Shown: positions 1 through 5,980 of the stretch, in pieces
Numbering within the stretch: the first letter of the stretch is position 1
Layout: the number at the start of each line of letters is the position of its first letter
Assembly (NCBI GenBank): GCA_035528995.1
Contig: DATKXO010000194.1
Span: forward strand, 1-6,701
DNA length: 6,701 nt
DNA from: DATKXO01 sp035528995
GTDB lineage: Bacteria > Planctomycetota > Phycisphaerae > UBA1845
Direction: 5' to 3'
Program-made: the position numbers and the translations under genes
Notes under the pieces: model-generated
Databases searched by the model: none
What the model saw: only the letters and a program-made list of their open reading frames with translations
What the model was told of the DNA's origin: nothing

Positions 1-1100
1 GTCGCGAACGTGCTCTCGATCGGGTTCGTCGTTCGCAGGTGGATCCAGTGCTCGGCCGGGAAGTCGTAGAAGGTCAACAGCACCTCGCGGTCCTTCTTCA
101 GGCAATCGACCGCTGCGGGGTACTTCGCCGCAAACATCGCCATGAACGCATCGAACGCCTGCTCGCCCGCCGCCCGCGTCGGCGCCATCCAGATGGCGTG
201 CAGCATCTCCTTGGCCTTGCCCTGCACCCGCTTGTGCATCTTGTCCAGCACGTTGGCCGTCTTGTGCACCCAGCAGCGCTGCTCCCGAGTCGTCGGGTAC
301 ACCTGCCGCAGTGCCTTCCAGAAGCCCAGGGCACCGTCACCCGTCGCCAGCTTCGGCTCGATCACCAAGCCTCGCTGCTTGCAGTCCAGCAGCAGTTGCA
401 GCCAGGACTGCTCGCTCTCGCGGTAGCCGTCGGCCACCGCGATCAGCTCCTTCCTGCCCTTCGGCGTGGCTCCCATCAGCACCAGGATGCAGTGGCGGTC
501 CTCCTCCAGCCGGATGTTGAAGTGCACCCCGTCGGCCCACACATACACGTACTGCTGGTCTTGCAGTGACCGTCGGCTCCAGGCGTCGTAGTCCTTCTGC
601 CAAGTGCCGACCAGCCGCGTGATCGTGGTGGCGCTGAGCCCACCCGCCTGTGGGCCGACCAGGGCCTGCAAGGCCTCGGTGAAGCCGCCGGTGCTGACGC
701 CCTTGAGGTACAGCCAGGGGATCAGCTCTTCGATCGCCTTGGTCTTCCGCAGGTAGGGTGGCAGGATCGAGCTGCGGAACCGCTCCACCGGCCGGCCCGC
801 TGCGTCGATCGCCTGGCCGTCCTCGTCGCTGCCGCTGATCCGGCGGTCGTGCACCCGCGGCTGGGTAACCGCGACCGGGCCAACGCCGGTGAGGATCGTG
901 CGGCTCGGATGGTGGCCGTTGCGGACCACTTGATGGCGGCCGCGGTCGTCCACCACTTCGCGGTGGCGCTCGATCCAGTCGGCCACTTCGGCGTCAACCG
1001 CTTGTGCCAGCAGTCTTTGCGCGCCGTCTCGCAGAATCTCGGTCAACACGTCGCGGGGAGGGGCTGGAATTGTCGCGCTCGCTTCGGTACTCTCGTGCAT
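1..1100 (-). CDS. IS256-family (mutator-type) transposase, C-terminus beyond window
   Basis: This is a DDE transposase that moves its own insertion sequence. I read it from ATG at 1100-1098, giving 366 full codons before the window edge. Relatives are usually about 400-430 residues, so only the C-terminal tail is missing. The catalytic triad is visible. The first Asp is D190 in V-W-A-D-G-V-H-F, the second is D255 in A-T-G-D-G-A-L-G-F, and the Glu is E362 in R-T-T-N-P-I-E-S-T-F. The 107-residue spacing from D255 to E362 and the C-x2-H signature (C276-W-V-H279) downstream of the second Asp are hallmarks of the family. The N-terminal third (about 1-120) is the helical DNA-binding part. A strong ribosome binding site, AGGAG at 1112-1108, lies 7 nt before the ATG and supports this start. 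The reading frame is intact over all visible sequence, so the copy may be active. Confidence 0.95.
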   Translation of the reverse strand, partial: MHESTEASATIPAPPRDVLTEILRDGAQRLLAQAVDAEVADWIERHREVVDDRGRHQVVRNGHHPSRTILTGVGPVAVTQPRVHDRRISGSDEDGQAIDAAGRPVERFRSSILPPYLRKTKAIEELIPWLYLKGVSTGGFTEALQALVGPQAGGLSATTITRLVGTWQKDYDAWSRRSLQDQQYVYVWADGVHFNIRLEEDRHCILVLMGATPKGRKELIAVADGYRESEQSWLQLLLDCKQRGLVIEPKLATGDGALGFWKALRQVYPTTREQRCWVHKTANVLDKMHKRVQGKAKEMLHAIWMAPTRAAGEQAFDAFMAMFAAKYPAAVDCLKKDREVLLTFYDFPAEHWIHLRTTNPIESTFA

Positions 1101-1162
1101 CGGCGTACTCCTCTGCCCATCGTGGGCGGCTCGGAACGGTTCAACATCCCGAGAGTACGCCG
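1101..1162 (-). promoter_or_regulatory. Inverted repeat over the transposase ribosome binding site (possible anti-readthrough hairpin)
   Basis: CGGCGTACTC at 1101-1110 is perfectly complementary to GAGTACGCCG at 1153-1162, a 10-bp stem around a 42-nt loop. In the transposase transcript the stem would end at the base before the AUG and would include three of the five AGGAG bases. A second small hairpin (GCCCA-3 nt-TGGGC, 1115-1127) sits in the loop. Only transcripts that begin upstream of 1162 could form the long stem. This matches the arrangement by which IS10 and IS50 silence transposase translation from outside transcription. The function here is inferred from position. Confidence 0.45.
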
Positions 1163-1201
1163 CCTTTTTTTATCCCGCCATCAACGAAATTCGGGTATAG
1201 C

Positions 1202-2338
1202 TCCCCCGCTCCCGCTTCTCCTCTGTCGGCTCCGCCCCGGTTGCCTCGAGTCTTCGCCACCGAGCTGGCCTTCCCTTCCAACAGCATCGTCGAGCTGGAC
1301 CCAATGGACGGCACGGTGCTCGGCACCTTCCAGGGCCCCGAGGCTCTCGTCACCGGCGCCGAGGGCCTCGCCCCGTTCCATGACCGCTTGCTCTACCTGG
1401 GTGCCGGGGCGTTTCCCAGACTGTATTGGCTCGACCCCGACACGGGCGATGTGCTCGACAGTGTCTACCTGTGGTCCGGCTCCGGCATCTACGGCGACGT
1501 TGCGGTCCTGCGGGGCCGCGCGTTCATCAGTGACCTCGTGGACAACGCCCTCCACGAACTCGACGTGCGTACCCTCCAGGTCCTCCGCACCATTGACGTG
1601 CCCTCGGCCGGCGGGGTCACCCTGGCCGGCCCGCTGGCCGCCCTGGCGGGTCCGCACCGTCTCTACGTAGCGGACGCATCACCGGGAGGCGCAATCCACA
1701 CGGTCAATCCCGCAACCGGCGGGCTCACTGCGTCGATGGCCGCCGCCTTTCCGTGTCCCTGCAACGCCGACTTCGACGCGGACGACGATGTGGATGCTGA
1801 CGACGTCGCCTTCTTTGACGGTTGTTACGTGAACGACAACACCCTGCGCTTCGGCTGCGGGCAGACCGACCTCGATTGTGACGGCGACCACGACGGCGAC
1901 GACGAGGCGATTCTCCTCTGCCAGCAGGCCGGCCCGGACGTGCCGCCCAATCCCGACTGCTGTTCGAGCGGCCTTCCCAGTGCCACGCTCAGAGCGACCG
2001 GGCTCGGCGCCAGTGGGCTCGATCGCCTGTACGTCCACGATTGGCTGGAGGACTCGATCAAGGTCTACGACCATGACGGCAACTTCACCGGCGCGTTCCC
2101 GTCGTCCTCGCCGCTCGGTGCAATCGGCGGGCGGTCCTTCGCCATTTTTGCAGACACAGACGCGGATGGCCGTGTGAACCTCAGCGACTTCGCGCCCTTC
2201 GTGGACTGCCTCACCGGTCCCGCGGGCGGGCCGCTGCCCGATATGTGTTCGGCGCTCGACGTCGAACCGGACGACGACGTCGACCTGGACGATTTCGCCG
2301 CCTTCCAGATCGCCTTTACAGAGGGAGCACAGCCATGA
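1202..2338 (+). CDS. Exported beta-propeller/dockerin-like calcium-binding protein, 5' end lost to IS insertion
   Basis: About 378 residues remain of what was probably an exported protein. The start given is the approximate IS boundary, not a start codon. The frame stays open upstream to an ATG at 1004 inside the insertion sequence, antisense to the transposase. The first in-frame host ATG is at 1304 and a TTG is at 1241. No signal peptide remains. From about 1250 to 1740 there are four strand-rich repeats resembling YVTN/PQQ-type propeller blades (for example S-I-V-E-L-D-P-M-D-G-T-V-L and R-L-Y-W-L-D-P-D-T-G-D-V-L). A cysteine-bracketed pair of EF-hand-like loops follows (1769-1804 and 1868-1903), then another blade-like segment (about 2020-2110). 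A second loop pair closes the protein (2153-2188 and 2258-2293, the latter reading D-V-E-P-D-D-D-V-D-L-D-D). Acidic loops of this kind are common in planctomycete dockerin-type secreted proteins. Substrate or partner is unknown. It may now be a pseudogene, or may be expressed as an IS fusion. Confidence 0.75.
   Translation, partial: SPAPASPLSAPPRLPRVFATELAFPSNSIVELDPMDGTVLGTFQGPEALVTGAEGLAPFHDRLLYLGAGAFPRLYWLDPDTGDVLDSVYLWSGSGIYGDVAVLRGRAFISDLVDNALHELDVRTLQVLRTIDVPSAGGVTLAGPLAALAGPHRLYVADASPGGAIHTVNPATGGLTASMAAAFPCPCNADFDADDDVDADDVAFFDGCYVNDNTLRFGCGQTDLDCDGDHDGDDEAILLCQQAGPDVPPNPDCCSSGLPSATLRATGLGASGLDRLYVHDWLEDSIKVYDHDGNFTGAFPSSSPLGAIGGRSFAIFADTDADGRVNLSDFAPFVDCLTGPAGGPLPDMCSALDVEPDDDVDLDDFAAFQIAFTEGAQP
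2321..2338 (+). promoter_or_regulatory. Ribosome binding site and ATGA stop/start overlap
   Basis: GAGGGAG at 2321-2327 lies 7 nt before ATG 2335-2337. The stop codon of the upstream gene (TGA, 2336-2338) overlaps this ATG, which is the usual arrangement for translational coupling. It fixes the start of the prepilin-like gene at 2335 rather than the in-frame ATG at 2245. The 30 residues after 2245 would be arginine-rich, unlike a prepilin leader, and would lie inside the upstream coding region. Confidence 0.75.
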
Positions 2339-3384
2339 TCCCGACTTTCGGCTTGCCCACGTGCCACCGTGGTTCGGCGGGTCGCCGGGCACTGACGTTC
2401 ATTGAGTCGGTCGCCACCCTGTGTGTCCTGGCCCTGCTCACCGCCATCATCGCTCCCGCTCTTGCCGAGGTGGGTCGCCGCGGCAAGGACGCGGTCTGCC
2501 TGCAGAACCTGGCCCGCATCGCCCAGGCCTCCATCGTCTACAGCACACTGGATCCGGATGGCCAGGCCATCCCCATCCACGTGCAGCAATTCATGGTTCC
2601 GTATCCCTACTACCTGCGGGTCGGGCCCGTCCTCTACGGCGGCAAGAGCGGCCGGGGGCGCGCCGAGGGCGACGCGATGTGGTGGGGCACGAAAAACGGC
2701 AAGGGGCCTGCCACCAGACCGTTGAACCAGATCCTCTACCGCGATGCCTTCCCCGATTACACCTCCAACCCCGGCTCGGGACGGGCCAACTGGCTCAGCG
2801 ATGAGCGGCTTGACCTCGACGTGTTTCGCTGCCCCTCCGACGGCGGGTGGACCGGAGGAATGCATAATCAATACTGGATCGACAGCAAGCTGAGCTCGTT
2901 CGATCATTACGGCACCAGTTACAGTGCCAACATCATGTGGATCGGCGCCTGTTGCGGCGGCTGCTGCGACAGCAACAGCCCCTACGCACACCGTCTGAGC
3001 GACATCCCCAGCCCGGCGCGTACCATCTCCTACCAGGAGTACTGCGGTCGGTGGGCCTACTGGTATGAACCGGTGCCACCAGGGTGTCCCGAGGAGGTGG
3101 GGGTGGTGGGCGGATGGCACGGCCAAGACTGGCTCTTCAACGTTTCCTTCGTTGATGGCCATGCCGAGCCTGTCGAGATCCGCGGCAGGTTCGCCCCCGA
3201 CATCGGTCACTATCCGTTGGCGGACTGGAGTTTCTGGCGCCGCGTTATGGCTCGAGGTCCGAACTGGCAACTCGACACACTCCCGCTCATGCCGACCTAC
3301 TTCCCGTTCGAGCGCTGTCCCCCCGGCAGTGCGCCAGGGGCCGACGATTACAGCGCGCCCCGCCAGCTCATTCCTCCGGGATAG
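2335..3384 (+). CDS. Prepilin-like protein with N-terminal methylation segment and variant H-x-DG C-terminal motif
   Basis: This 349-residue protein has a type IV prepilin/type II secretion pseudopilin N-terminus. A basic leader (1-19, ending G-R-R-A) is followed by L-T-F-I-E-S-V with Glu24 at mature position +5 and a hydrophobic helix (about 20-43). Prepilin peptidase would cut after Ala19. Gly is the usual residue there, so Ala is a tolerated variant. The rest is a long globular domain, with V-S-F-V-D-G-H-A-E near the C-terminus (Asp274). His262 lies 11 residues before that Asp, a longer spacing than the H-X9-DG motif of the large planctomycete prepilin-like (DUF1559-type) families. Residues 206-211 form a Cys-Cys-Gly-Gly-Cys-Cys cluster that could bind metal or form disulfides outside the cytoplasm. 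It is coupled to the upstream dockerin-like gene, suggesting co-export or surface assembly. These proteins are very numerous in planctomycetes and their individual roles are mostly unknown. Confidence 0.88.
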   Translation: MIPTFGLPTCHRGSAGRRALTFIESVATLCVLALLTAIIAPALAEVGRRGKDAVCLQNLARIAQASIVYSTLDPDGQAIPIHVQQFMVPYPYYLRVGPVLYGGKSGRGRAEGDAMWWGTKNGKGPATRPLNQILYRDAFPDYTSNPGSGRANWLSDERLDLDVFRCPSDGGWTGGMHNQYWIDSKLSSFDHYGTSYSANIMWIGACCGGCCDSNSPYAHRLSDIPSPARTISYQEYCGRWAYWYEPVPPGCPEEVGVVGGWHGQDWLFNVSFVDGHAEPVEIRGRFAPDIGHYPLADWSFWRRVMARGPNWQLDTLPLMPTYFPFERCPPGSAPGADDYSAPRQLIPPG

Positions 3385-3405
3385 ACAGCCCGGCAAGTGC
3401 GGCAC

Positions 3406-3438
3406 GGCGCCGGTCGCCCCGACATCCTCGCCGGCGCC
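3406..3438. terminator. GC-rich palindrome between convergent genes, possible bidirectional terminator
   Basis: GGCGCCGG at 3406-3413 pairs perfectly with CCGGCGCC at 3431-3438 across a 17-nt loop. It lies in the 113-bp gap where the prepilin-like gene (plus) and the hydrolase gene (minus) converge, the expected place for a shared terminator. There is no T run on either strand after the stem, so an intrinsic terminator is not demonstrated. Confidence 0.3.
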
Positions 3439-3497
3439 AGCCCCGGACTTCAATCCACGCGGTCTTCCACACCTGCTGCGAGAGTGGCCTTCGCCCG

Positions 3498-4397
3498 CTA
3501 CTCCGACGTTGGCGCTTCGCTCCGTCCCGTCTCCAGAGCGTCGTGCAGGAACGCCCCCAGCTCCGCCGTGTACTCTTCCGAGTACGTGAACCCCCCGCTG
3601 TTGTGCCCCCCGGGCGTCTCGATGAATCGTTTGGGCGCCGCCGCCGCCTCGTACAACCGCCGCCCCAGCGCAATCGGCACCAACCGGTCATCCCTGCCGT
3701 GCAGAAACAGCTTCGGGCACGAGATCGTCGCCACCCTGGCGGCCGAGTCATAGCGGTACCGCGTCAGTACACCCACCGGCACCCAGCGGTAATGCACCCG
3801 GCCCACGTCCGCCAGCCGCGTGAACGTCGATTCCACCACCAGCGCCGCGGCCTCGTGTCGCGACGCCAGCTCGATCGCCACCGCCCCGCCCAACGACCGA
3901 CCCATCAGAACGACGCGCCGCGGCGATTCGCCTCGCGTCTGCGTCAGGTATCGCCAGGCCGCCTCGGCGTCGACATAGGTCCCCGCCTCGTCGGGACTGC
4001 CCTCGCTGCGCCCGTATCCGCGGTAGTCGAACATCAACACGTTGTAGCCCAGCGCATGCAGTGTCTGAATCGTCACCATGCGGTCGGACATGTTCCCCGC
4101 GTTGCCGTGGCAGAACAGGATCGAGCCGGCCGCCTCGGTATGCGGCACGTACCAGCCCGCGATTGACAGCCCGTCACTCGTCGGCAGCGTGAGGTCTTCG
4201 TACGCCAGCCCGATGTCGCCCGGCGCCAGACCGTACTCTCGCGAAGGGAAATACACGAACCTCGCCTGCCCGACGTACAGGAACACGCACGCCGCCACAT
4301 AGGCGACCACCACCACCCCCACCAGCCGGTAAACGACCCGCCGCCACCCGCGCCGCCCCCGAGTCGTCTTGTCCGAACCCGCTGTTTCACACCGCAT
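3498..4397 (-). CDS. Membrane-anchored alpha/beta hydrolase (serine hydrolase, BEM46/ABHD13-like)
   Basis: This is a 299-residue serine hydrolase, probably an esterase or peptidase-like enzyme anchored in the membrane. A basic stretch (R14-R20) precedes one hydrophobic segment (about 21-42), so the catalytic domain should face the periplasm or outer side. The alpha/beta hydrolase signatures occur in order. The oxyanion loop is H97-G-N-A-G-N, the Y-R-G-Y-G-R-S motif lies at 125-131, and the nucleophile elbow is G166-R-S168-L-G-G. The acid is Asp237 in G-R-D-D-R-L-V-P and the base is His265 in G-G-H-N. All triad residues are present and the length is normal for the BEM46/ABHD13/ABHD17-like group, which also matches the S33 peptidase-like profile. 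The substrate cannot be read from sequence. The start is supported by AGGGAA at 4411-4406, 8 nt upstream of the ATG. It appears to be transcribed alone, with a possible extended -10 element upstream. Confidence 0.93.
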   Translation of the reverse strand: MRCETAGSDKTTRGRRGWRRVVYRLVGVVVVAYVAACVFLYVGQARFVYFPSREYGLAPGDIGLAYEDLTLPTSDGLSIAGWYVPHTEAAGSILFCHGNAGNMSDRMVTIQTLHALGYNVLMFDYRGYGRSEGSPDEAGTYVDAEAAWRYLTQTRGESPRRVVLMGRSLGGAVAIELASRHEAAALVVESTFTRLADVGRVHYRWVPVGVLTRYRYDSAARVATISCPKLFLHGRDDRLVPIALGRRLYEAAAAPKRFIETPGGHNSGGFTYSEEYTAELGAFLHDALETGRSEAPTSE

Positions 4398-4474
4398 GCG
4401 TCACATTCCCTGATGCCGGCTGCTCGATCGGACGGTCCCGCATCCACGCCGCCGCCATGCTGTGGCACTCCCCC

Positions 4475-4563
4475 GCCGGGGCATTGTATCACCCCTGTTC
4501 GAATCGCGTTTGTATTGCGTGTGGAGTGGACACCGCCCCCGCAAGGAAGTACCATGCCCCGGC
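4475..4563. repeat. 10-bp inverted repeat with 69-nt spacer
   Basis: GCCGGGGCAT at 4475-4484 is the perfect reverse complement of ATGCCCCGGC at 4554-4563. The left arm overlaps the last two bases of the putative -10 element for the hydrolase gene, so an operator or looping role is conceivable. A 10-bp match within 100 bp is expected about once by chance in a GC-rich window of this size, so confidence in any function is low. Confidence 0.3.
4483..4491 (-). promoter_or_regulatory. Possible extended -10 promoter for the hydrolase gene
   Basis: On the minus strand 4491-4483 reads TGATACAAT, an extended -10 (TGn followed by TACAAT, five of six consensus bases). Transcription would start near 4476, about 80 nt before the hydrolase ATG at 4397. 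No good -35 hexamer is seen at the standard distance, which is tolerable for extended -10 promoters. Confidence 0.35.
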
Positions 4564-4715
4564 ACTCGCGTTTTTGACCGCACCCGCGGCCAGTTTGCGT
4601 CGTATAAGCCGGCAGAGGTTGAGGCGGTGCGCCCGGCTTACATCGCACGGCCGACCCCTGCCCGCGGGAGACGGCCTCGCCCATTTCGGACGCACGTGAT
4701 CGGGCGAAAAGCTCT

Positions 4716-5024
4716 TCAGCAGGCCAGCTTCAGCAGCTCGCCCATCTCGGTCTCGGCATGGTGGTCGCCCGCTCGCTGAGCCGCCGCGACACCGGCCGTC
4801 AGCACCTCCCGGGCCTCCTCTTTCCGATGCTGCCCCAGAAGCAGGCGCCCCTTCTGGTAGTACGCCGCCGCGTAGTCCGCGTCCAGACCGATCACCTTCT
4901 CGAACTGCCGCAGCGCCGGCTCGATCGGCTCCTCCTTGGCCAGTTCCATCGCCAGGCCGAAGTTGAGGAACACGTCCTCCGGATCCGCCGCCAGTAGCTT
5001 CTCCAGCTGTTCCCGACTGGGCAT
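4716..5024 (-). CDS. Small tetratricopeptide-repeat (TPR) protein
   Basis: This 102-residue protein is almost entirely two TPR helix-turn-helix units, about residues 14-47 (with the pattern N-F-G-L-A-M-E-L-A) and 48-81 (Y-A-A-A-Y-Y-Q-K-G-R-L-L-L-G-Q). A capping helix (about 85-102) follows. There is no signal peptide or membrane segment, so it should be cytoplasmic. TPR units bind peptides or partner proteins. Short stand-alone versions like this are common in bacteria and no specific partner can be named. The ATG at 5024 gives the natural start, M-P-S-R-E-Q-L-E-K-L-L. The upstream G-rich stretch is only a weak ribosome binding site. The gene is transcribed divergently from the coiled-coil/PilT operon and shares its control region, which hints at, but does not prove, a functional link. 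Confidence 0.87.
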   Translation of the reverse strand: MPSREQLEKLLAADPEDVFLNFGLAMELAKEEPIEPALRQFEKVIGLDADYAAAYYQKGRLLLGQHRKEEAREVLTAGVAAAQRAGDHHAETEMGELLKLAC

Positions 5025-5071
5025 TCCCGCAACCCCCGACCGCCTGCCTCCCGGCCTTCCCCGACGCCCGG

Positions 5072-5100
5072 ACTCTAGGTCACACCCGTTTCACGGTCAA
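5072..5100 (-). promoter_or_regulatory. Sigma-70-like promoter for the TPR gene
   Basis: On the minus strand TTGACC (5100-5095, five of six consensus bases) is followed by exactly 17 bp and TAGAGT (5077-5072, four of six). Transcription would begin near 5066, about 41 nt before the TPR start codon at 5024. The optimal spacing and position support it. It faces away from a matching promoter on the other strand. Confidence 0.55.
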
Positions 5101-5105
5101 CGTGT

Positions 5106-5134
5106 TTGACCCGCCCACTACGCGCCGATAACAT
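5106..5134 (+). promoter_or_regulatory. Sigma-70-like promoter for the coiled-coil/PilT operon
   Basis: TTGACC (5106-5111) and TAACAT (5129-5134) are 17 bp apart, placing the transcription start near 5141, about 45 nt before ATG 5187. The first three bases of the -35 box form a TTG in frame with the coding region. A start there would put the promoter inside the gene and is rejected. The two back-to-back -35 boxes make the palindrome GGTCAA-N5-TTGACC (5095-5111). Confidence 0.55.
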
Positions 5135-5186
5135 CATAGCGGGCAGGGAGGCCGGCCACACACCGGCGCACAAGGAGAACGCACAG

Positions 5187-5948
5187 ATGAAGCAGGCCGG
5201 TTTATGGACACGGATCGGCCACTGGGTTCGCAACGCCGGGCAGGGAGACTGGGGCCAACAGGCACTCCGCCTGCCGCCGGACGACGTAGCCGGCCCCGCG
5301 GACCACGATCCCACCGCCGAACGGCCCGACAGCGACAACGGCGCGAAGCTCCTCCAGCCCCTCTCCCGACGCAGACGGCGCGAACAGACCCTGGAAACCC
5401 TCCAGGAAGGCTTCGCCAAGCTCGTCGCCCTGATCGACGAGATCTACCAGCACCTCGGCCGCCAGGACCGTCGTAGCGAGCAGATCGTCGAGGCCCTCAC
5501 CCAGTTGGCCGACACCACCGCCCGACTGCCCGAGGCCGCCCAGGAGCAATCCAGACAGTTGGGCACCATCGCCGCACAGCTCGAGGCCGGTAACGACCGC
5601 GCCCGCCGTTGGGAGGCCGCCATCAGCGATCTCGACCTGCCCCGACTGGCCGAGGCCCAGCGCCAGGCTCTCGACGTCATCGGCTGCAAGCTCGAAAACG
5701 CCAAGCAGACCGAAGAGCGCATGCTCCAGACCCTCCACAGCCTGGGCGACGCCCTCGACTCTTGGCAGGAGACCTCGACCGCCTCCACCGCCACTCTCCA
5801 GGGTCTCCAGGAGGCCGCCACCCGCCGCGACGAGAACCTCGCCACGCTCATGACCGAGCACAGCCGCCGCTTCACCTGGTTCTTCGTCATTACCCTCGTT
5901 ATGGCCGTAGCCGCCATCACCATGGGCATCCTGGCCCTGATGCATTAG
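5187..5948 (+). CDS. Tail-anchored coiled-coil membrane protein of unknown function, in operon with pilT-like gene
   Basis: I do not recognise a named family. The protein has 253 residues in three parts. A short amphipathic start (W7, W13, W22) leads into a disordered acidic and proline-rich stretch (about 28-56). A long, highly charged helical region (about 60-225) is rich in Gln, Glu, Leu and Ala, with heptad-like spacing as expected for a coiled coil, and opens with a basic cluster S-R-R-R-R-R-E. A single C-terminal hydrophobic segment follows (about 230-252, W-F-F-V-I-T-L-V-M-A-V-A-A-I), leaving only a residue or so beyond it. With no signal peptide this predicts a tail-anchored inner-membrane protein with its coiled coil in the cytoplasm. 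The start is ATG 5187 with AAGGAG at 5172-5177, 9 nt upstream. A PilT-like ATPase gene follows after 32 bp on the same strand, so co-transcription is likely. A role near the pilus motor is inferred from that alone. Confidence 0.85.
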   Translation: MKQAGLWTRIGHWVRNAGQGDWGQQALRLPPDDVAGPADHDPTAERPDSDNGAKLLQPLSRRRRREQTLETLQEGFAKLVALIDEIYQHLGRQDRRSEQIVEALTQLADTTARLPEAAQEQSRQLGTIAAQLEAGNDRARRWEAAISDLDLPRLAEAQRQALDVIGCKLENAKQTEERMLQTLHSLGDALDSWQETSTASTATLQGLQEAATRRDENLATLMTEHSRRFTWFFVITLVMAVAAITMGILALMH

Positions 5949-5980
5949 GACTGCACCCCGAAGTTGTGATGGAAAACACC

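Larger units (their letters stand above)
1..1200 (-). mobile_element. Partial IS256-family insertion sequence (right portion)
   Basis: The region carries a recognisable IS256/mutator-type transposase gene reading leftward, plus about 100 bp of sequence upstream of it. The left end of the element and its terminal repeat lie outside the window. The right edge is approximate. Sequence from about 1165 to 1200 is unusually AT-rich (a T run at 1165-1171, then a block around 1185-1200). GC-rich sequence that reads into a planctomycete-type secreted-protein gene begins just after it. Without the other end, neither the terminal inverted repeats nor the 8-9 bp target duplication typical of this family can be confirmed. 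The insertion appears to have removed or displaced the 5' end of the gene that follows. Confidence 0.8.
4398..4715. other. 318-bp region without a convincing gene
   Basis: This gap lies between the hydrolase start and the end of the TPR gene, both on the minus strand. Short open frames on both strands have arginine/proline-rich translations with no recognisable domain. The GTTCGAATC stretch near 4498 resembles a tRNA T-loop but lacks flanking complementary stems. What I can point to is an extended -10-like element at 4483-4491 and a 10-bp inverted repeat at 4475-4563. The gap most likely holds the hydrolase promoter and the 3' untranslated end of the TPR transcript. Confidence 0.5.

Noticed and set aside
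39..569. Plus-strand frame within the insertion sequence
   Set aside because: It is antisense to the transposase and has a His/Arg/Leu-rich translation with no recognisable domain.
1196..1201. TATAGC as an outward IS promoter reading into the dockerin-like gene
   Set aside because: No -35-like hexamer occurs at 16-18 bp upstream, so the match is too weak to report as a promoter.
2065..3453. 462-codon open frame on the minus strand opposite the prepilin-like gene
   Set aside because: It is the mirror of a GC-rich coding region. Its translation is low-complexity Val/Ala/Gly/Arg with no domain, while the plus strand has a clear prepilin signature.
4490..4510. tRNA-like T-loop GTTCGAATC
   Set aside because: The five bases on each side are not complementary, and no acceptor or anticodon stem can be built around it.
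4677..4707. TCGCCC/GGGCGA inverted repeat just downstream of the TPR gene as its terminator
   Set aside because: The stem is only 6 bp with a 19-nt loop. In the TPR transcript the short U-like run comes before the stem rather than after it.
5106..5186. TTG start giving a 280-residue version of the coiled-coil protein
   Set aside because: This TTG is the first half of a -35 box and has no ribosome binding site. ATG 5187 has AAGGAG 9 nt upstream, and the extra 27 residues look like untranslated leader.
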